From contig JAEUUJ010000088.1 in assembly GCA_016786495.1 (NCBI GenBank), positions 34,336 through 98,335 on the forward strand: a DNA stretch of 64,000 nucleotides, in the 5' to 3' direction. Under the pieces are notes generated by a model. It was not told the DNA's origin. It saw nothing but the letters and a program-made list of their open reading frames with translations, and did no database searches. Below, piece by piece: positions 1 through 9,160 of this stretch (its first letter is position 1; every line of letters starts with the position of its first letter). The DNA is from Cyclobacteriaceae bacterium (GTDB lineage Bacteria; Bacteroidota; Bacteroidia; Cytophagales; Cyclobacteriaceae). The position numbers were made by a program, and so were the translations under genes.

Positions 1-1721
1 TGGAGTGTGCGCCCCTCGCGATTTTTCCACGAAGAAATCACCAGTCGCGCATGATTTGCCGCAACCCGCTTGAGTTCCAATTCAATCGCCAGCTTTTGGA
101 AGTGTCGGATACGACCTTTCTCGTGTTTCAGGAAGGGCGTCTGACCAATTACCGGAATAACCGAGCTTCGCTCGATTGTATGCACATCGTTAACTTTTCC
201 TTTTAGCGCATGCACCAGGAAAATCATGGCCATTGATCCGAACATGCCAAGCATAGCCGCCACGATGATGATTATAATGCGGTTGGGCGATACCGGTGTG
301 CGCGAGGGTGATGCGGGTGAGATCAGGCGATGAAATGCAATTCGTGCTGCTTGTGCAATTTCTGCCTCTATCTTCTTCTCATTCAGGAAGTTGTATGAGC
401 GCTGATAGATGTCAAATTCGCGCTGAAGGATGGTAAGCATCCGTTCCTTTTCCGGGATGCCGATAAAGGATTGTTCCGCCTGCCGGATTTCCTGAGACAG
501 CCGGTCGTACTTGGTTTGAAGATTCGTGCGGGTATTTCCGATGCTTTCCTGCAGATATGATCCCAGGTCATCAATCTTTTTATCGATTACCTGCACGCGT
601 TCATCTTCTGCCGTGTAGGTTAACAATAGGTCTCGTCTTTCTGCCTGGAGTTGTTTGATTTTCTTAACAATTTCGGTCGACAGCAGGTCGGTGAATGCTT
701 CGAAGTTGGGTGCTAACGCGAGTACATTACCGCTTCCTTTCTTCATGTATTCATCCAGCTCGATGATCGCGTCCAGGCTCATGCGCAGGTTTGTTTCCTG
801 AACTTTCAGTTGGGAGATTTTACGAAGATCTGTTTCTGTTTCCTGCGTCAGGTTGGTAATCGAACGGGTGTCGCGGTATTGCTGAATGGATTGTTCAGAT
901 GCAGACAGCTTTCTGGAAACGTCTGTAATCCGTTCGTTCAGAAATTTAACGGTAATATGGGCTGCGCGGTATTTTGTTTCGATGTAGTCGCGGATGTAAC
1001 AGCTGGCCATCCGGTTAACGAACTGCGATGCTTTTTCCGGAATCGCGCTCTTGAAACTGATGCGGATTACCGGCACATCTTTGTCGACCGCAACGATATC
1101 GAGGTTCTGCTGAATGTTTCGAACAAGTTTCTCACGACTCAGGAATTCAATTGAATACTGGTCGATCAGCGCGAAGTTGGCCTTTGATTGGATTACATCG
1201 CTGCGGAGTTCTATCAATAATTTACTGTCGGCAAAGTTCACAACTTCGCCAAACGAGCCCTTAACTTCTCCGCGGCCGTCCGGGAATACAAGTGAAAAGT
1301 CTTTTTCGGAGCGCACGTTGAGCAGAAAAGGCTTATCGAATAGTTGTGCATGGCCCAGGGACGCGTGAATCACGAACGGAGAGTCGTGGTAAAGTTCAAC
1401 ACTTCTTACTTTTCCGATGCGTTTTACTTCCTGATCGAAATCCAGGCTGTCGAGAACGGTATTGATCAGAACCTGCGAGCGGATGACTTCAATCTCGGCA
1501 GTGATTTTATTCGTGGTTGCAAAAACATCCAGGTCTTTAAACAAGTTGCTGCTCGGAACACCTTCGCTCACATCGGCCAGCTTCAGCTTGGCGGTTGCTT
1601 CGTACATTGGAGTGACATAACTCAAATATTTCTTCGCCACTACTACCGCTGCAAACATGCAGAGTACAATAAGCGGAAAGCCACGCCAATACGGTTTTAA
1701 AATTCTTAACTGTTCGTCCAT
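1..1721 (-). CDS. Wzz/Wzc-like exopolysaccharide chain-length/co-polymerase protein (partial, C-terminus beyond window)
   Basis: Inner-membrane polysaccharide co-polymerase that would control export and chain length of a capsule or exopolysaccharide together with the Wza-like protein just upstream. Read by eye on the minus strand from ATG at 1721 (starts MDEQLRILKPYWRG); 573 codons are in the window with no stop. It shows an N-terminal membrane segment (about residues 14-30), a Wzz-type periplasmic region rich in predicted coiled coil (SASEQSIQQYRDTRS), and a second membrane segment RIIIIIVAAMLGMFGSMAMI. After that a cytoplasmic part begins that aligns with the start of a bacterial tyrosine kinase domain (ELELKRVAANHARLVISSW). 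Its P-loop equivalent reads KNREGRT (about residues 566-572), with Arg where Walker A has Lys. Only 8 nt separate it from the Wza gene, so one operon. Family call is firm; the kinase status is open because the gene is cut. Confidence 0.85.
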   Translation of the reverse strand, partial: MDEQLRILKPYWRGFPLIVLCMFAAVVVAKKYLSYVTPMYEATAKLKLADVSEGVPSSNLFKDLDVFATTNKITAEIEVIRSQVLINTVLDSLDFDQEVKRIGKVRSVELYHDSPFVIHASLGHAQLFDKPFLLNVRSEKDFSLVFPDGRGEVKGSFGEVVNFADSKLLIELRSDVIQSKANFALIDQYSIEFLSREKLVRNIQQNLDIVAVDKDVPVIRISFKSAIPEKASQFVNRMASCYIRDYIETKYRAAHITVKFLNERITDVSRKLSASEQSIQQYRDTRSITNLTQETETDLRKISQLKVQETNLRMSLDAIIELDEYMKKGSGNVLALAPNFEAFTDLLSTEIVKKIKQLQAERRDLLLTYTAEDERVQVIDKKIDDLGSYLQESIGNTRTNLQTKYDRLSQEIRQAEQSFIGIPEKERMLTILQREFDIYQRSYNFLNEKKIEAEIAQAARIAFHRLISPASPSRTPVSPNRIIIIIVAAMLGMFGSMAMIFLVHALKGKVNDVHTIERSSVIPVIGQTPFLKHEKGRIRHFQKLAIELELKRVAANHARLVISSWKNREGRTL

Positions 1722-1729
1722 AACATCGT

Positions 1730-2485
1730 TTAAAGTGCCCCCAGCAAAATGGCTGCAGCGGTGGCGGTGGTGGCAAAGGGTATGATCGTGGAGATTCGTC
1801 TGTCGAATACCTTCGACTTTCGGGACGGGACGATCACATAGTCGCCCGGATGTAACTGAAGGTTGGTGGCCAACAGATTGCCCGATTGTGTGAGGTCAAT
1901 GTTTGCCACGTGAACGTGTGGACCATTCTGACGAAGAATTTTTACATGCTTCAGGTTAGCGTAGAATTCGAAGCCACCGGTTTTTGAAATTATTTCCAGC
2001 AATGTGTTTCGGTCTTTGTCGACTGTGACCACCGCTGGATTTCTGACTTCGCCCAACACCGTAATTTCCTTGTTGAGAACTTTCACGTCAACGATAGGGT
2101 TGACAATCCATTTTCCGAAGATTCCTTTCAGTGTTGCTTTGAGTTCTGTAACCCGAAGACCCTCTGTGCGGAAGGTTCCGTATCGCGGCAATTCAATGTT
2201 GCCGTTATGATCTACCAGCAGCCATTTCCCATATACTTCATTGGAGTTGTAAATGCCATAGCTTGAACCCACGCTGAGTTCGTCCTGCCCCCAAACACTG
2301 ATGCTGATTTTGTCGTCTTTGCGGATCACATATTCGTAGTCGGGATCAAACCGAAATACCGTATCGAGTTCCGCTCCGCGGGTTCGTTTCTGCGAGAGCA
2401 AGTTTTGTGTCTTGCAGGAACTCATCATGGCGGCTGCAATGGCCAGGATCAGGATTGACCGTACCGGGTTATGATAGCTTTTCAT
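1730..2485 (-). CDS. Wza-like polysaccharide export lipoprotein
   Basis: Outer-membrane polysaccharide export protein of the Wza family: poly-export domain followed by one SLBB-like region (about residues 130-220, around ITVLGEVRNPAVV and LHPGDYVIVPSRKS). The N-terminus MKSYHNPVRSILILAIAAAM is a lipoprotein signal ending in the lipobox SSC. The C-terminus has a short hydrophobic segment (IIPFATTATAAAILLGAL), which could be a membrane-spanning helix as in Wza. I chose the ATG at 2485 rather than an upstream in-frame ATG at 2509 because it overlaps the stop of the preceding response regulator as ATGA and puts the signal peptide at the start. It is followed after 8 nt by the Wzz/Wzc-like gene. 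Confidence 0.88.
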   Translation of the reverse strand: MKSYHNPVRSILILAIAAAMMSSCKTQNLLSQKRTRGAELDTVFRFDPDYEYVIRKDDKISISVWGQDELSVGSSYGIYNSNEVYGKWLLVDHNGNIELPRYGTFRTEGLRVTELKATLKGIFGKWIVNPIVDVKVLNKEITVLGEVRNPAVVTVDKDRNTLLEIISKTGGFEFYANLKHVKILRQNGPHVHVANIDLTQSGNLLATNLQLHPGDYVIVPSRKSKVFDRRISTIIPFATTATAAAILLGAL

Positions 2486-2937
2486 AAGAACGATACGATG
2501 CGTCTCCACAACGATGGCCGTTGATTGTCGAGCAAATCCTGAAGTCTGCGCAAGCGATGAAGAACCGAGTTGAGTTGGTCGAATGCCTGCGCGCCTTTTA
2601 CGATGTAATCGAAGGCTCCATGGCGCATCGATGCGATAGCGGTTTCGATGCTTTCCTGACCGGAGAGCATCACCACATGGATGTTGGGATCGTACCGCTT
2701 GATTTTCTTCAGCACGTCAAAGCCGGTCAGGTCTTCCATGCGGTGATCCAGGAATACCACGGCAGGCCGTTCGGTCAACCGGTTCAGACAGTCGGTGCCG
2801 CTGACAAAGGTTTGAACATCGGTGTACCCGACTGACTCCAGGTGATGCCGGGTGAGTTGCAGGTTGAAAGCGTCATCATCTACGAGAAAAATTTTCCATT
2901 GAGTTGTTTTCATGAACGAAGCGTTTTGCGCGCTCAT
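2482..2937 (-). CDS. Single-domain response regulator (receiver only)
   Basis: Phospho-acceptor receiver domain without an output domain, 151 aa (143 aa if the second ATG at 2913, MKTTQWKIFLVDDD, is used). The acidic pocket DDD, phospho-acceptor Asp in VVFLDHRM, the Ser of VVMLSGQES and the Lys of YIVKG are all present, so it should be phosphorylatable. A basic/Trp-containing tail (RPSLWRRIVSFL) follows the domain. Its stop overlaps the start of the Wza-like gene by 4 nt, so translation is probably coupled. It probably works with the sigma-54 activator encoded upstream on the same strand, whose receiver is of similar type, but partner kinases are not in the window. Confidence 0.85.
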   Translation of the reverse strand: MSAQNASFMKTTQWKIFLVDDDAFNLQLTRHHLESVGYTDVQTFVSGTDCLNRLTERPAVVFLDHRMEDLTGFDVLKKIKRYDPNIHVVMLSGQESIETAIASMRHGAFDYIVKGAQAFDQLNSVLHRLRRLQDLLDNQRPSLWRRIVSFL

Positions 2938-3015
2938 TCCATGTTCCGTACCAGAATTTAATTAATTGATAATCAGGTATTTAATTACCTAATGATGCCC
3001 TGATTTTCCATCTGG

Positions 3016-3045
3016 TGGAATCTAATTCCAAACCGCTGATCAGCG
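3016..3045. promoter_or_regulatory. Adjacent palindromes upstream of the response regulator/EPS operon
   Basis: The 120-nt gap between the sigma-54 activator (ends 3058) and the response regulator (starts 2937) contains TGGAATCTAATTCCA (3016-3030, 6-bp arms) and the 12-bp palindrome CGCTGATCAGCG (3034-3045). A third, weaker inverted repeat AGGTA-N6-TACCT lies at 2975-2990. The 3034-3045 element could be a short transcription stop for the activator gene, since with a U-G pair the stem reaches 8 bp; the others look more like protein-binding sites. Function is inference. Confidence 0.4.
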
Positions 3046-3057
3046 ATTTTGAGGATG

Positions 3058-4407
3058 CTATTCAGGATTTCCGTATCGCTTCAGGAGGTTGTAAATCGTG
3101 CTTTTTCCGATTTGAAGTTTTCCGGCAACCAATACAACGTTGTTGTCGTATTTTTTCAGGTAGAACTTAATAATATCCCAATTATAGTCGGCAAGGGTTT
3201 TTTCGATGGCCGTAAACTCGTTTGCTGTTTTCAGTGTGGTGAACGTGATATCCTGTTCCTGAATTTCCTTGCCATCACTCATTACACAGGCCAACTCAAT
3301 CAGCGCCTTGAGTTCGCGAACGTTACCGGGGAAGTTATACTTCAGCAGTTTTTCACGTGCGGGGGGCGACAAAACCGGTGCGGCTACTTTGTTCGCCCGG
3401 GCGTAGTCCTGAATGAAATGCTTGGCCAGCACAAGTACATCGTCTCCGCGCTCGCGCAGGGGCGGCAATTCAATGGGCAAACCGATGATGCGATAAAATA
3501 AGTCTTCGCGAAAGTCGTTCGACTTGACCAGCGCTGACAAATCCTGATGGGTTGCTGTAATCAATCGGACATCCAGGCGAATAACTTCATTTCCTCCGAC
3601 ACGCGTTACCTCACGTTCCTGAATTACACGCAGTAACTTGGCCTGCATACTCATTTCGAGCTCACCGATCTCATCCAGAAACAACGTTCCACCCGCTGCT
3701 TCTTCAAACTTGCCTATGCGTCTGGCCATCGCCCCGGTAAAGGCGCCTTTTTCATGTCCAAACAATTCGCTTTCAATGAGTTCGCGCGGGATCGCAGCCA
3801 TGTTAACCGTAACAAACGGCTTCTTCTTGCGGTCACTGTTGAAGTGAATCGCCCGGGCTACAACTTCTTTTCCGGTTCCGGTTTCACCGGTAATGGATAC
3901 GTTAATGTTGCTGCGTGCGGCCTTCTCGATAACCGAGAATGTTTTTCGGATGGCTGCGCTTTGGCCGATGATCGTTTTTTCGAAACTAAACTTCTGTTCC
4001 AGCTGCTCCTTCAGCTCGGCAACTTCTTCTTTCAGACTGGCGTTCTCACGTATCCGGAGGATGGCATTCCATAACAATTCGGTTGCGTTTTCATCCTTTA
4101 CGATGTACTCGTACGCACCGGCCCGCAGTAAACTCAGCGCTACGGCAATCTCTTCCTGTCCGCTGATGACAATCACCGGAATCGCGCGGTTAAACTGGTT
4201 AATCCGTTTAAGCAATGCATCACCCTTCATGTCCGGAAGGCCAAAGTCGATGCAAACCACGTTCGGCTTTTTTACCAGGTTATCGAGGCATTCGCGTGCG
4301 GTTTTAAATAAATGAATTTCGTAGTCCGGATTGAGGGAGAGATGGTATTTCAATACTTCGCCATACCATGGATCATCTTCAACAATGAACACCTTAAATT
4401 GACCCAT
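3058..4407 (-). CDS. Sigma-54-dependent response regulator (NtrC family)
   Basis: Transcription activator with the order receiver - AAA+ - Fis-type HTH. Counting from the ATG at 4407 (MGQFKVFIVEDD): phospho-acceptor Asp54 in VCIDFGLPD, Lys of YIVKDE, a coiled linker, Walker A GETGTGKE (about 173-180), the sigma-54 contact loop GAFTGA (220-225), Walker B FLDEIGE, and a C-terminal HTH (VVLVAGKLQIGKSTIYNLL). The reading frame continues upstream to a GTG at 4527, adding 40 residues with no family match, so ATG 4407 is preferred. It lies between the giant secreted VCBS protein and the exopolysaccharide operon. Regulation of exopolysaccharide genes is a reasonable inference from position, but I could not find a convincing -24/-12 promoter here. 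Confidence 0.9.
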   Translation of the reverse strand: MGQFKVFIVEDDPWYGEVLKYHLSLNPDYEIHLFKTARECLDNLVKKPNVVCIDFGLPDMKGDALLKRINQFNRAIPVIVISGQEEIAVALSLLRAGAYEYIVKDENATELLWNAILRIRENASLKEEVAELKEQLEQKFSFEKTIIGQSAAIRKTFSVIEKAARSNINVSITGETGTGKEVVARAIHFNSDRKKKPFVTVNMAAIPRELIESELFGHEKGAFTGAMARRIGKFEEAAGGTLFLDEIGELEMSMQAKLLRVIQEREVTRVGGNEVIRLDVRLITATHQDLSALVKSNDFREDLFYRIIGLPIELPPLRERGDDVLVLAKHFIQDYARANKVAAPVLSPPAREKLLKYNFPGNVRELKALIELACVMSDGKEIQEQDITFTTLKTANEFTAIEKTLADYNWDIIKFYLKKYDNNVVLVAGKLQIGKSTIYNLLKRYGNPE

Positions 4408-4555
4408 AAAGAGATCTTCGCAATTAGGTAACCTGGTTTCGGCAACCGGCAATGGTTCGCAACGTGTTTCGCAAATCCACTGCGGTTGTCCGATGGAAGG
4501 TACCTCAAAGATTCTTTCCTTTTCCACTACCGTTTTTGAAAAAAACTGGTTAACA

Positions 4556-7500
4556 TCAGCGTTTTACCATCAGTTTGCCAAAAAACTGTTTGCCTGTATG
4601 GGTTTTCCCGTTTATCAGGTATAGTCCGGCCGGCAAAGACCGTGTGTCCACGCGGATCGTTTTATCTGCTGAAGTGCCCTGATCGTAAACCGTTCCCCGC
4701 GCATCGGTCAGGACCCAGTTTATCGGCCCAAATTCGCCATCGCGGCTAAGTGTTACATACGCATAGTCCGCAGCAGGATTCGGGAAGATGTTGACTTCCT
4801 GACTTTGTTCTGCCGAATAGATGGTGTGGGTGATGGTGTTTGTGAGCATCGGCTCGTTGTAGTCGAAGATGATGCTGGCCTGATTCCGGATAACTCCGCT
4901 AAAATTGCTGTAAGGACGGATGCGGAACTGCACAAAGCCCTGACTTGCAACCGAGTCGACCGCAGCGGGTGGCAACTCAATGTGCGGAAAGAATGCGGTG
5001 ACTACGCGATCGCGGATGGTCACGTATGAGGGCTGATGACTTGTCTCAAGGGAATGAAGCGTAGAAAGGTCAAATCCTTCGGCCAGCGTGTCCACTATCG
5101 TAACGAGTGATGTCGGATAATTCCCTTCGTTTTGAAAGAGAATGGTGTAGGTGATTTCCTGTGTTGCCTCCAGCAGGTGTTCATCGCCAAATCCGGCAGG
5201 CGAGGCGAGCAGCATATTCGGATCGATTGATCCTACGATTTCGTTGATATCGTTGAAAATATTGTTGTCGGCATACGCATCGGAAGCTGCCTTCACCTGC
5301 GATGTCATCGTAATTACATCCCCAACAGCCAGCGCCAACGTAACGCTGTCGCGGATGATGATCTCCTGTACCGACTGACCCTTCAGGCCGCTGAGATTCC
5401 AGATATATTCCTGCTCACTGCCGCGGTTGTATTGTTCATCCCATGCAGGTGATGCTTTTTCGAAGGCGATCGAAGCAGGCGCATGAACGATAACCTGAAA
5501 CTTGTCGATGTCAACGTTACCGTGGTTGGTCACTTCAACATGGTAGTCGTTACCGAATCCTCTTCGCATTGCGGTGGTGAAACCCCGCACAGATGCGTCC
5601 GCACAGTTGCAGAGCGGCTTGAGGCCAATCGGATCGAGACTCAGCGTTGAAGCACCGGAAGATGCTTTAACGGAAACGGATGACTGGCACTCCCATTGAT
5701 AACTCGTTTTGTCTACTGCACCAAGTTCGTATGTGCCTTCGCTCAGTGTTACCTGGAAAATCCCTTTTTGATCGGTTACGATGGTGATGTTAGCCGGAGT
5801 TACCTGCAAGGCGTAGTTGGCAAGCGGACTTTCATCGGCATCACGCTGGCAGTTGCCGTTCGAATCGATATATAACTCACCGGTAATTGTACTTCCTGCG
5901 GGTTCAGTTAACGCCAGGCGCTGATCTGCAGGTTGCTTGACCAACACTTGTTGCATGCCCGATGGCCAGTACACCACCAGCGAGTCAATGACCGTTTGTG
6001 AACCTAACCCGAAATGATTCCGGTAGCTGCTCTGGCCACCAATACCGGATTGACTTACCACCTGGCGTGTTTGCCATTTGCCGCCACTTTTGATTCGAAC
6101 ACGTGCGCCAACACCCGATTGATTGCTGCGGATTCCGCTGAGTTTTACTTCCAGCCAGTGATTGGTATTTCCATTATTCCAAAACAAATAGTTCGGCTGA
6201 TTGCTATGCGTAACGCTGAACAGATCAAGATCACCGTCTTTATCGAGGTCCGACCATGCGTGACCCATCGCGAAACCATAGTCGGCTGTGATGGATTCGT
6301 TCACATGCGTGGAAAGGGTACCGTCACCCGAGTTGAGATACAGGAACTTCGCACCCCGGTCGTTGTTTACGTACAGATCGAGGTCTCCATCGTTATCAAC
6401 ATCGGCAAAACTGCATCCGTGTGAATGTCCGCCACTTTGAACCGCTGCACCGGAGACAATCTTCTTAAATTCAGTTCCATTGTTCAGGTAGAGATAGTTA
6501 TCCTGATCCGATGCGTTGGCAACAAAAAGATCGGGATAGCCATTGCCGTCAATATCTCCCCAGCAACTCGCAACGGAGTTGCCACCATCGTTTGAAACAA
6601 CTGAAGTTACTTCCGTGAAACGTCCTTGTCCTTCGTTGCGGAAAAGTTTGTTTAAGCCGCCTTTGTTATTCGGAAGAAATAAATCCGGTAAACCGTCAAG
6701 ATCGTAATCCTGCCAGGTTGCGCTTGCGGAGTTTCCGGTAGTCTGCGAAAGCAGTGATGCAGTCTGCAGCGAGAAGTTACCATTGCCATCGTTGTGCCAC
6801 AACTCATTGAATTTAGTAGGCCAGTAGTTACACAAGAAGAGGTCGAGCAAGCCGTCATTGTCGTAATCGACCCAGCTTGCGTTGTGGTAGTAGGCAGGTT
6901 GTTGAACAAATCCGGGTTTCGTGTTACGCGTGAAGCCACCGGCACCATCATTCAAGTAGAGTGCGTTGGGCTTTCCGGTGTTGTTTGCGATCAACACATC
7001 GAGATCGCCATCGTTGTCGATATCAGCCCAGCTTGAAGAAACCGACTGGGCCAGGTCGCTCACCAAAACCCCTGATGTTACGCGGGTGAACGCCTGGCTG
7101 CCGGAATTCCGGAATAAATAATTCGGTTTTGTTTTATCGCGGTCGGTGATGAAAATGTCATCAAGACCATCGTTGTTGTAGTCGATCAGATTCACCGTCC
7201 AGGAATCTGTTTTGAGCATATTCCACTGATTATCAACAGATTTTGTAAACATGAGCTGTGACTGATCGGCAGCGTTGATGAAGATACCGTCTGAGGAAAC
7301 AGCCTGAAGCGTTGTGCCATCAACGGTAGCTGTTACGGATGTGGTGATCGTACCAACCGAGTTGCCGAGAAAAAGTTTTCCCTGGTCATCAGACGTTGTC
7401 GCCACCACCTTGGTTTCAAAAGAGTACGTGTCGCCCGGATTAATCTTGGGAAGGTTTGTGAAAACAGCCTGCGTATTATCGGTGCTCACCGTACCCGCGA

Positions 7501-9160
7501 TATTGACACTGCCAGAGGAGAATGCTGACGATACAATCGATGCATTTCCGGTAACCTCAATCACTGCGGATGCTGCTGAAGCCGGAGAGGAGCCGTTCAT
7601 TACAATCGTGGTAACAACCGATGTGGTGTCGCCCGGGATAATGGCGGAAGAAGGCGTTTGCGAACGCAACGAGAATTCCTGTACCTGCGAAGTTCCCAGA
7701 TACGCCATCCAGTTGTCGTTAAAGTTTGTGTTGAATACGCTGACGGGTTTATCGGATTCCACAATCAGATAGGGGCGTTCCGGTCCGCCGGCTACGGTTC
7801 CTGTTCCGTTGTAAATGCTTTTCCATTCGGCTAATGTCAGTGCACAATCAGCATAGCGTTCCGGACTTATCGTATATGTTCGCGAGAAATCTTTTCCCTG
7901 CGTGTAGGCATCTTTTATGGTGACCTGCGCACCGGTGCGTGAGCTGATGTACAGGTGAGAGAGTTGCTGACCAAAGAGTTTGCCGGTGAATGGATCCATC
8001 ACGTTGGCTTCATTACCGGGTGGCGCAATGTATGCGATGAAGCGCGTTCCGGCAGAAGTTCCGTTTTCCGAAGAAAGCATGGATCCAATGTCGGAGGTTC
8101 CGGGGTTTCCGGTCTCGAGCCAGTTGGCCTCAAATACGCTCACCCGTTTACCGGCCGATGCCTTCAGGCGGAACACGGTAGGATACGAAACGTTGCCTTC
8201 GGTTTTGCCCACCCACGATGAGAAGCCGTTACGGTTCAGGTTCCAGGTTTTCAGGCTAACCCAGGTTCCGTTATTGTAGCGCTCAAGGGTTACGTTGTTG
8301 GAGTCGTCCCACGAGACGATCCGGATTTCCTGTTCACCGCCACTTTGATAGGGGACGGCAAAATAAAACAGGTCACCGGACGAGCTTCCATTGCTGGACG
8401 GTACGTTACCGCCACCATCGCGTTCGTTTCCAAACAAGGCACCGTATTGAAGCGTGATCGGTTTACTGGCTTCGACCAAATACGTGTGGCCGGTTTCCAT
8501 CACATCGCGCCCCAGTGTACTGAAGTAGATGATATCCTGACCGCGGTTCAATACTTTTGAGCCGATGGTAACAGCATTTGAAGCGTCAACATTCGTATAG
8601 CCTGTGATCGTGGTGGGGGTGAGCGAGATTCGTTTGATGGTTACCAGTGTAGAATCTTCATACACAAATGTGTTCAGGTCACGTTTAGAGCTGCTGACGG
8701 GCGGAGCATACACGATGAATCGCTCCCCGATTCCTTTCTGACCGAGTGCCGGCACAAAGTCGTGTTGCCAGTCGCTGTTCGTGGATTGCGAAACCAGGAT
8801 GTTTTTGCTGGAACGGATGATGAAGTAGTCGCCATCTTGTTTGAGCGTTCCTCCGGACGCATAGCGCGCATCGTCATTGATTCCGTTGTCGGCAATGTAG
8901 AGCACGTATGATTGGCCGGCTTGCAGGGTTCCGGTTTTGGAGTCGTCTGTGTCACCGTCAGCGCCATCGTCAACGATTTCAAATTGGGTATCGTCAAAAA
9001 TAGCTGTAACGATCAGGCTCACGTTTCTTTTTACCGGATCGTTATTGGGTGGTACAAATATGTTGAAGTAGGTTGATGACTCACCTTGCGCAGCAAGTTG
9101 TGTGAGGGCAAGCTGGATGAGTACGATGGAAAGGCCAAGGGTTCGTAAAATTCGATTCAT
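4556..9160 (-). CDS. Giant secreted FG-GAP/VCBS repeat protein with T9SS sorting domain
   Basis: Secreted, probably surface-attached protein of about 1534 aa, taking the ATG at 9160 that begins a clean signal peptide (MNRILRTLGLSIVLIQLALT...LAAQ); an upstream in-frame start at 9220 would bury it. In order it has an IgGFc-binding-like N-terminal region (FIVYAPPVSSSKRDLNTFVYEDSTLVTI), a beta-sandwich linker, six or more FG-GAP/VCBS repeats with calcium-type DxDxDxD loops (DIDNDGDLDVLIANN, DYDNDGLLDLFLCN, DVDNDGDLDLYVNN), and an ASPIC/UnbV-like segment (GVGARVRIKSGGKWQ). An SdrD-B-like module (GELYIDSNGNCQRDADESPL), a module typical of Bacteroidota secreted proteins (ASIIFDYNEPMLTNT) and a C-terminal T9SS domain (VNIFPNPAADYAYV...AGLYLINGK...GKLMVKR) follow. 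Ligand unknown; adhesion or matrix function is inference. Confidence 0.88.
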   Translation of the reverse strand: MNRILRTLGLSIVLIQLALTQLAAQGESSTYFNIFVPPNNDPVKRNVSLIVTAIFDDTQFEIVDDGADGDTDDSKTGTLQAGQSYVLYIADNGINDDARYASGGTLKQDGDYFIIRSSKNILVSQSTNSDWQHDFVPALGQKGIGERFIVYAPPVSSSKRDLNTFVYEDSTLVTIKRISLTPTTITGYTNVDASNAVTIGSKVLNRGQDIIYFSTLGRDVMETGHTYLVEASKPITLQYGALFGNERDGGGNVPSSNGSSSGDLFYFAVPYQSGGEQEIRIVSWDDSNNVTLERYNNGTWVSLKTWNLNRNGFSSWVGKTEGNVSYPTVFRLKASAGKRVSVFEANWLETGNPGTSDIGSMLSSENGTSAGTRFIAYIAPPGNEANVMDPFTGKLFGQQLSHLYISSRTGAQVTIKDAYTQGKDFSRTYTISPERYADCALTLAEWKSIYNGTGTVAGGPERPYLIVESDKPVSVFNTNFNDNWMAYLGTSQVQEFSLRSQTPSSAIIPGDTTSVVTTIVMNGSSPASAASAVIEVTGNASIVSSAFSSGSVNIAGTVSTDNTQAVFTNLPKINPGDTYSFETKVVATTSDDQGKLFLGNSVGTITTSVTATVDGTTLQAVSSDGIFINAADQSQLMFTKSVDNQWNMLKTDSWTVNLIDYNNDGLDDIFITDRDKTKPNYLFRNSGSQAFTRVTSGVLVSDLAQSVSSSWADIDNDGDLDVLIANNTGKPNALYLNDGAGGFTRNTKPGFVQQPAYYHNASWVDYDNDGLLDLFLCNYWPTKFNELWHNDGNGNFSLQTASLLSQTTGNSASATWQDYDLDGLPDLFLPNNKGGLNKLFRNEGQGRFTEVTSVVSNDGGNSVASCWGDIDGNGYPDLFVANASDQDNYLYLNNGTEFKKIVSGAAVQSGGHSHGCSFADVDNDGDLDLYVNNDRGAKFLYLNSGDGTLSTHVNESITADYGFAMGHAWSDLDKDGDLDLFSVTHSNQPNYLFWNNGNTNHWLEVKLSGIRSNQSGVGARVRIKSGGKWQTRQVVSQSGIGGQSSYRNHFGLGSQTVIDSLVVYWPSGMQQVLVKQPADQRLALTEPAGSTITGELYIDSNGNCQRDADESPLANYALQVTPANITIVTDQKGIFQVTLSEGTYELGAVDKTSYQWECQSSVSVKASSGASTLSLDPIGLKPLCNCADASVRGFTTAMRRGFGNDYHVEVTNHGNVDIDKFQVIVHAPASIAFEKASPAWDEQYNRGSEQEYIWNLSGLKGQSVQEIIIRDSVTLALAVGDVITMTSQVKAASDAYADNNIFNDINEIVGSIDPNMLLASPAGFGDEHLLEATQEITYTILFQNEGNYPTSLVTIVDTLAEGFDLSTLHSLETSHQPSYVTIRDRVVTAFFPHIELPPAAVDSVASQGFVQFRIRPYSNFSGVIRNQASIIFDYNEPMLTNTITHTIYSAEQSQEVNIFPNPAADYAYVTLSRDGEFGPINWVLTDARGTVYDQGTSADKTIRVDTRSLPAGLYLINGKTHTGKQFFGKLMVKR

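Noticed and set aside
383-1700. Several short frames on both strands in the first 1.7 kb
   Set aside because: They overlap the Wzz/Wzc-like gene, which has no stop in the window but reads continuously from 1721.
2925-2955. TGGTACG on the minus strand as a sigma-54 -24 element before the response regulator
   Set aside because: The -12 position reads ATGAG instead of TTGC and the site would place the start inside the gene.
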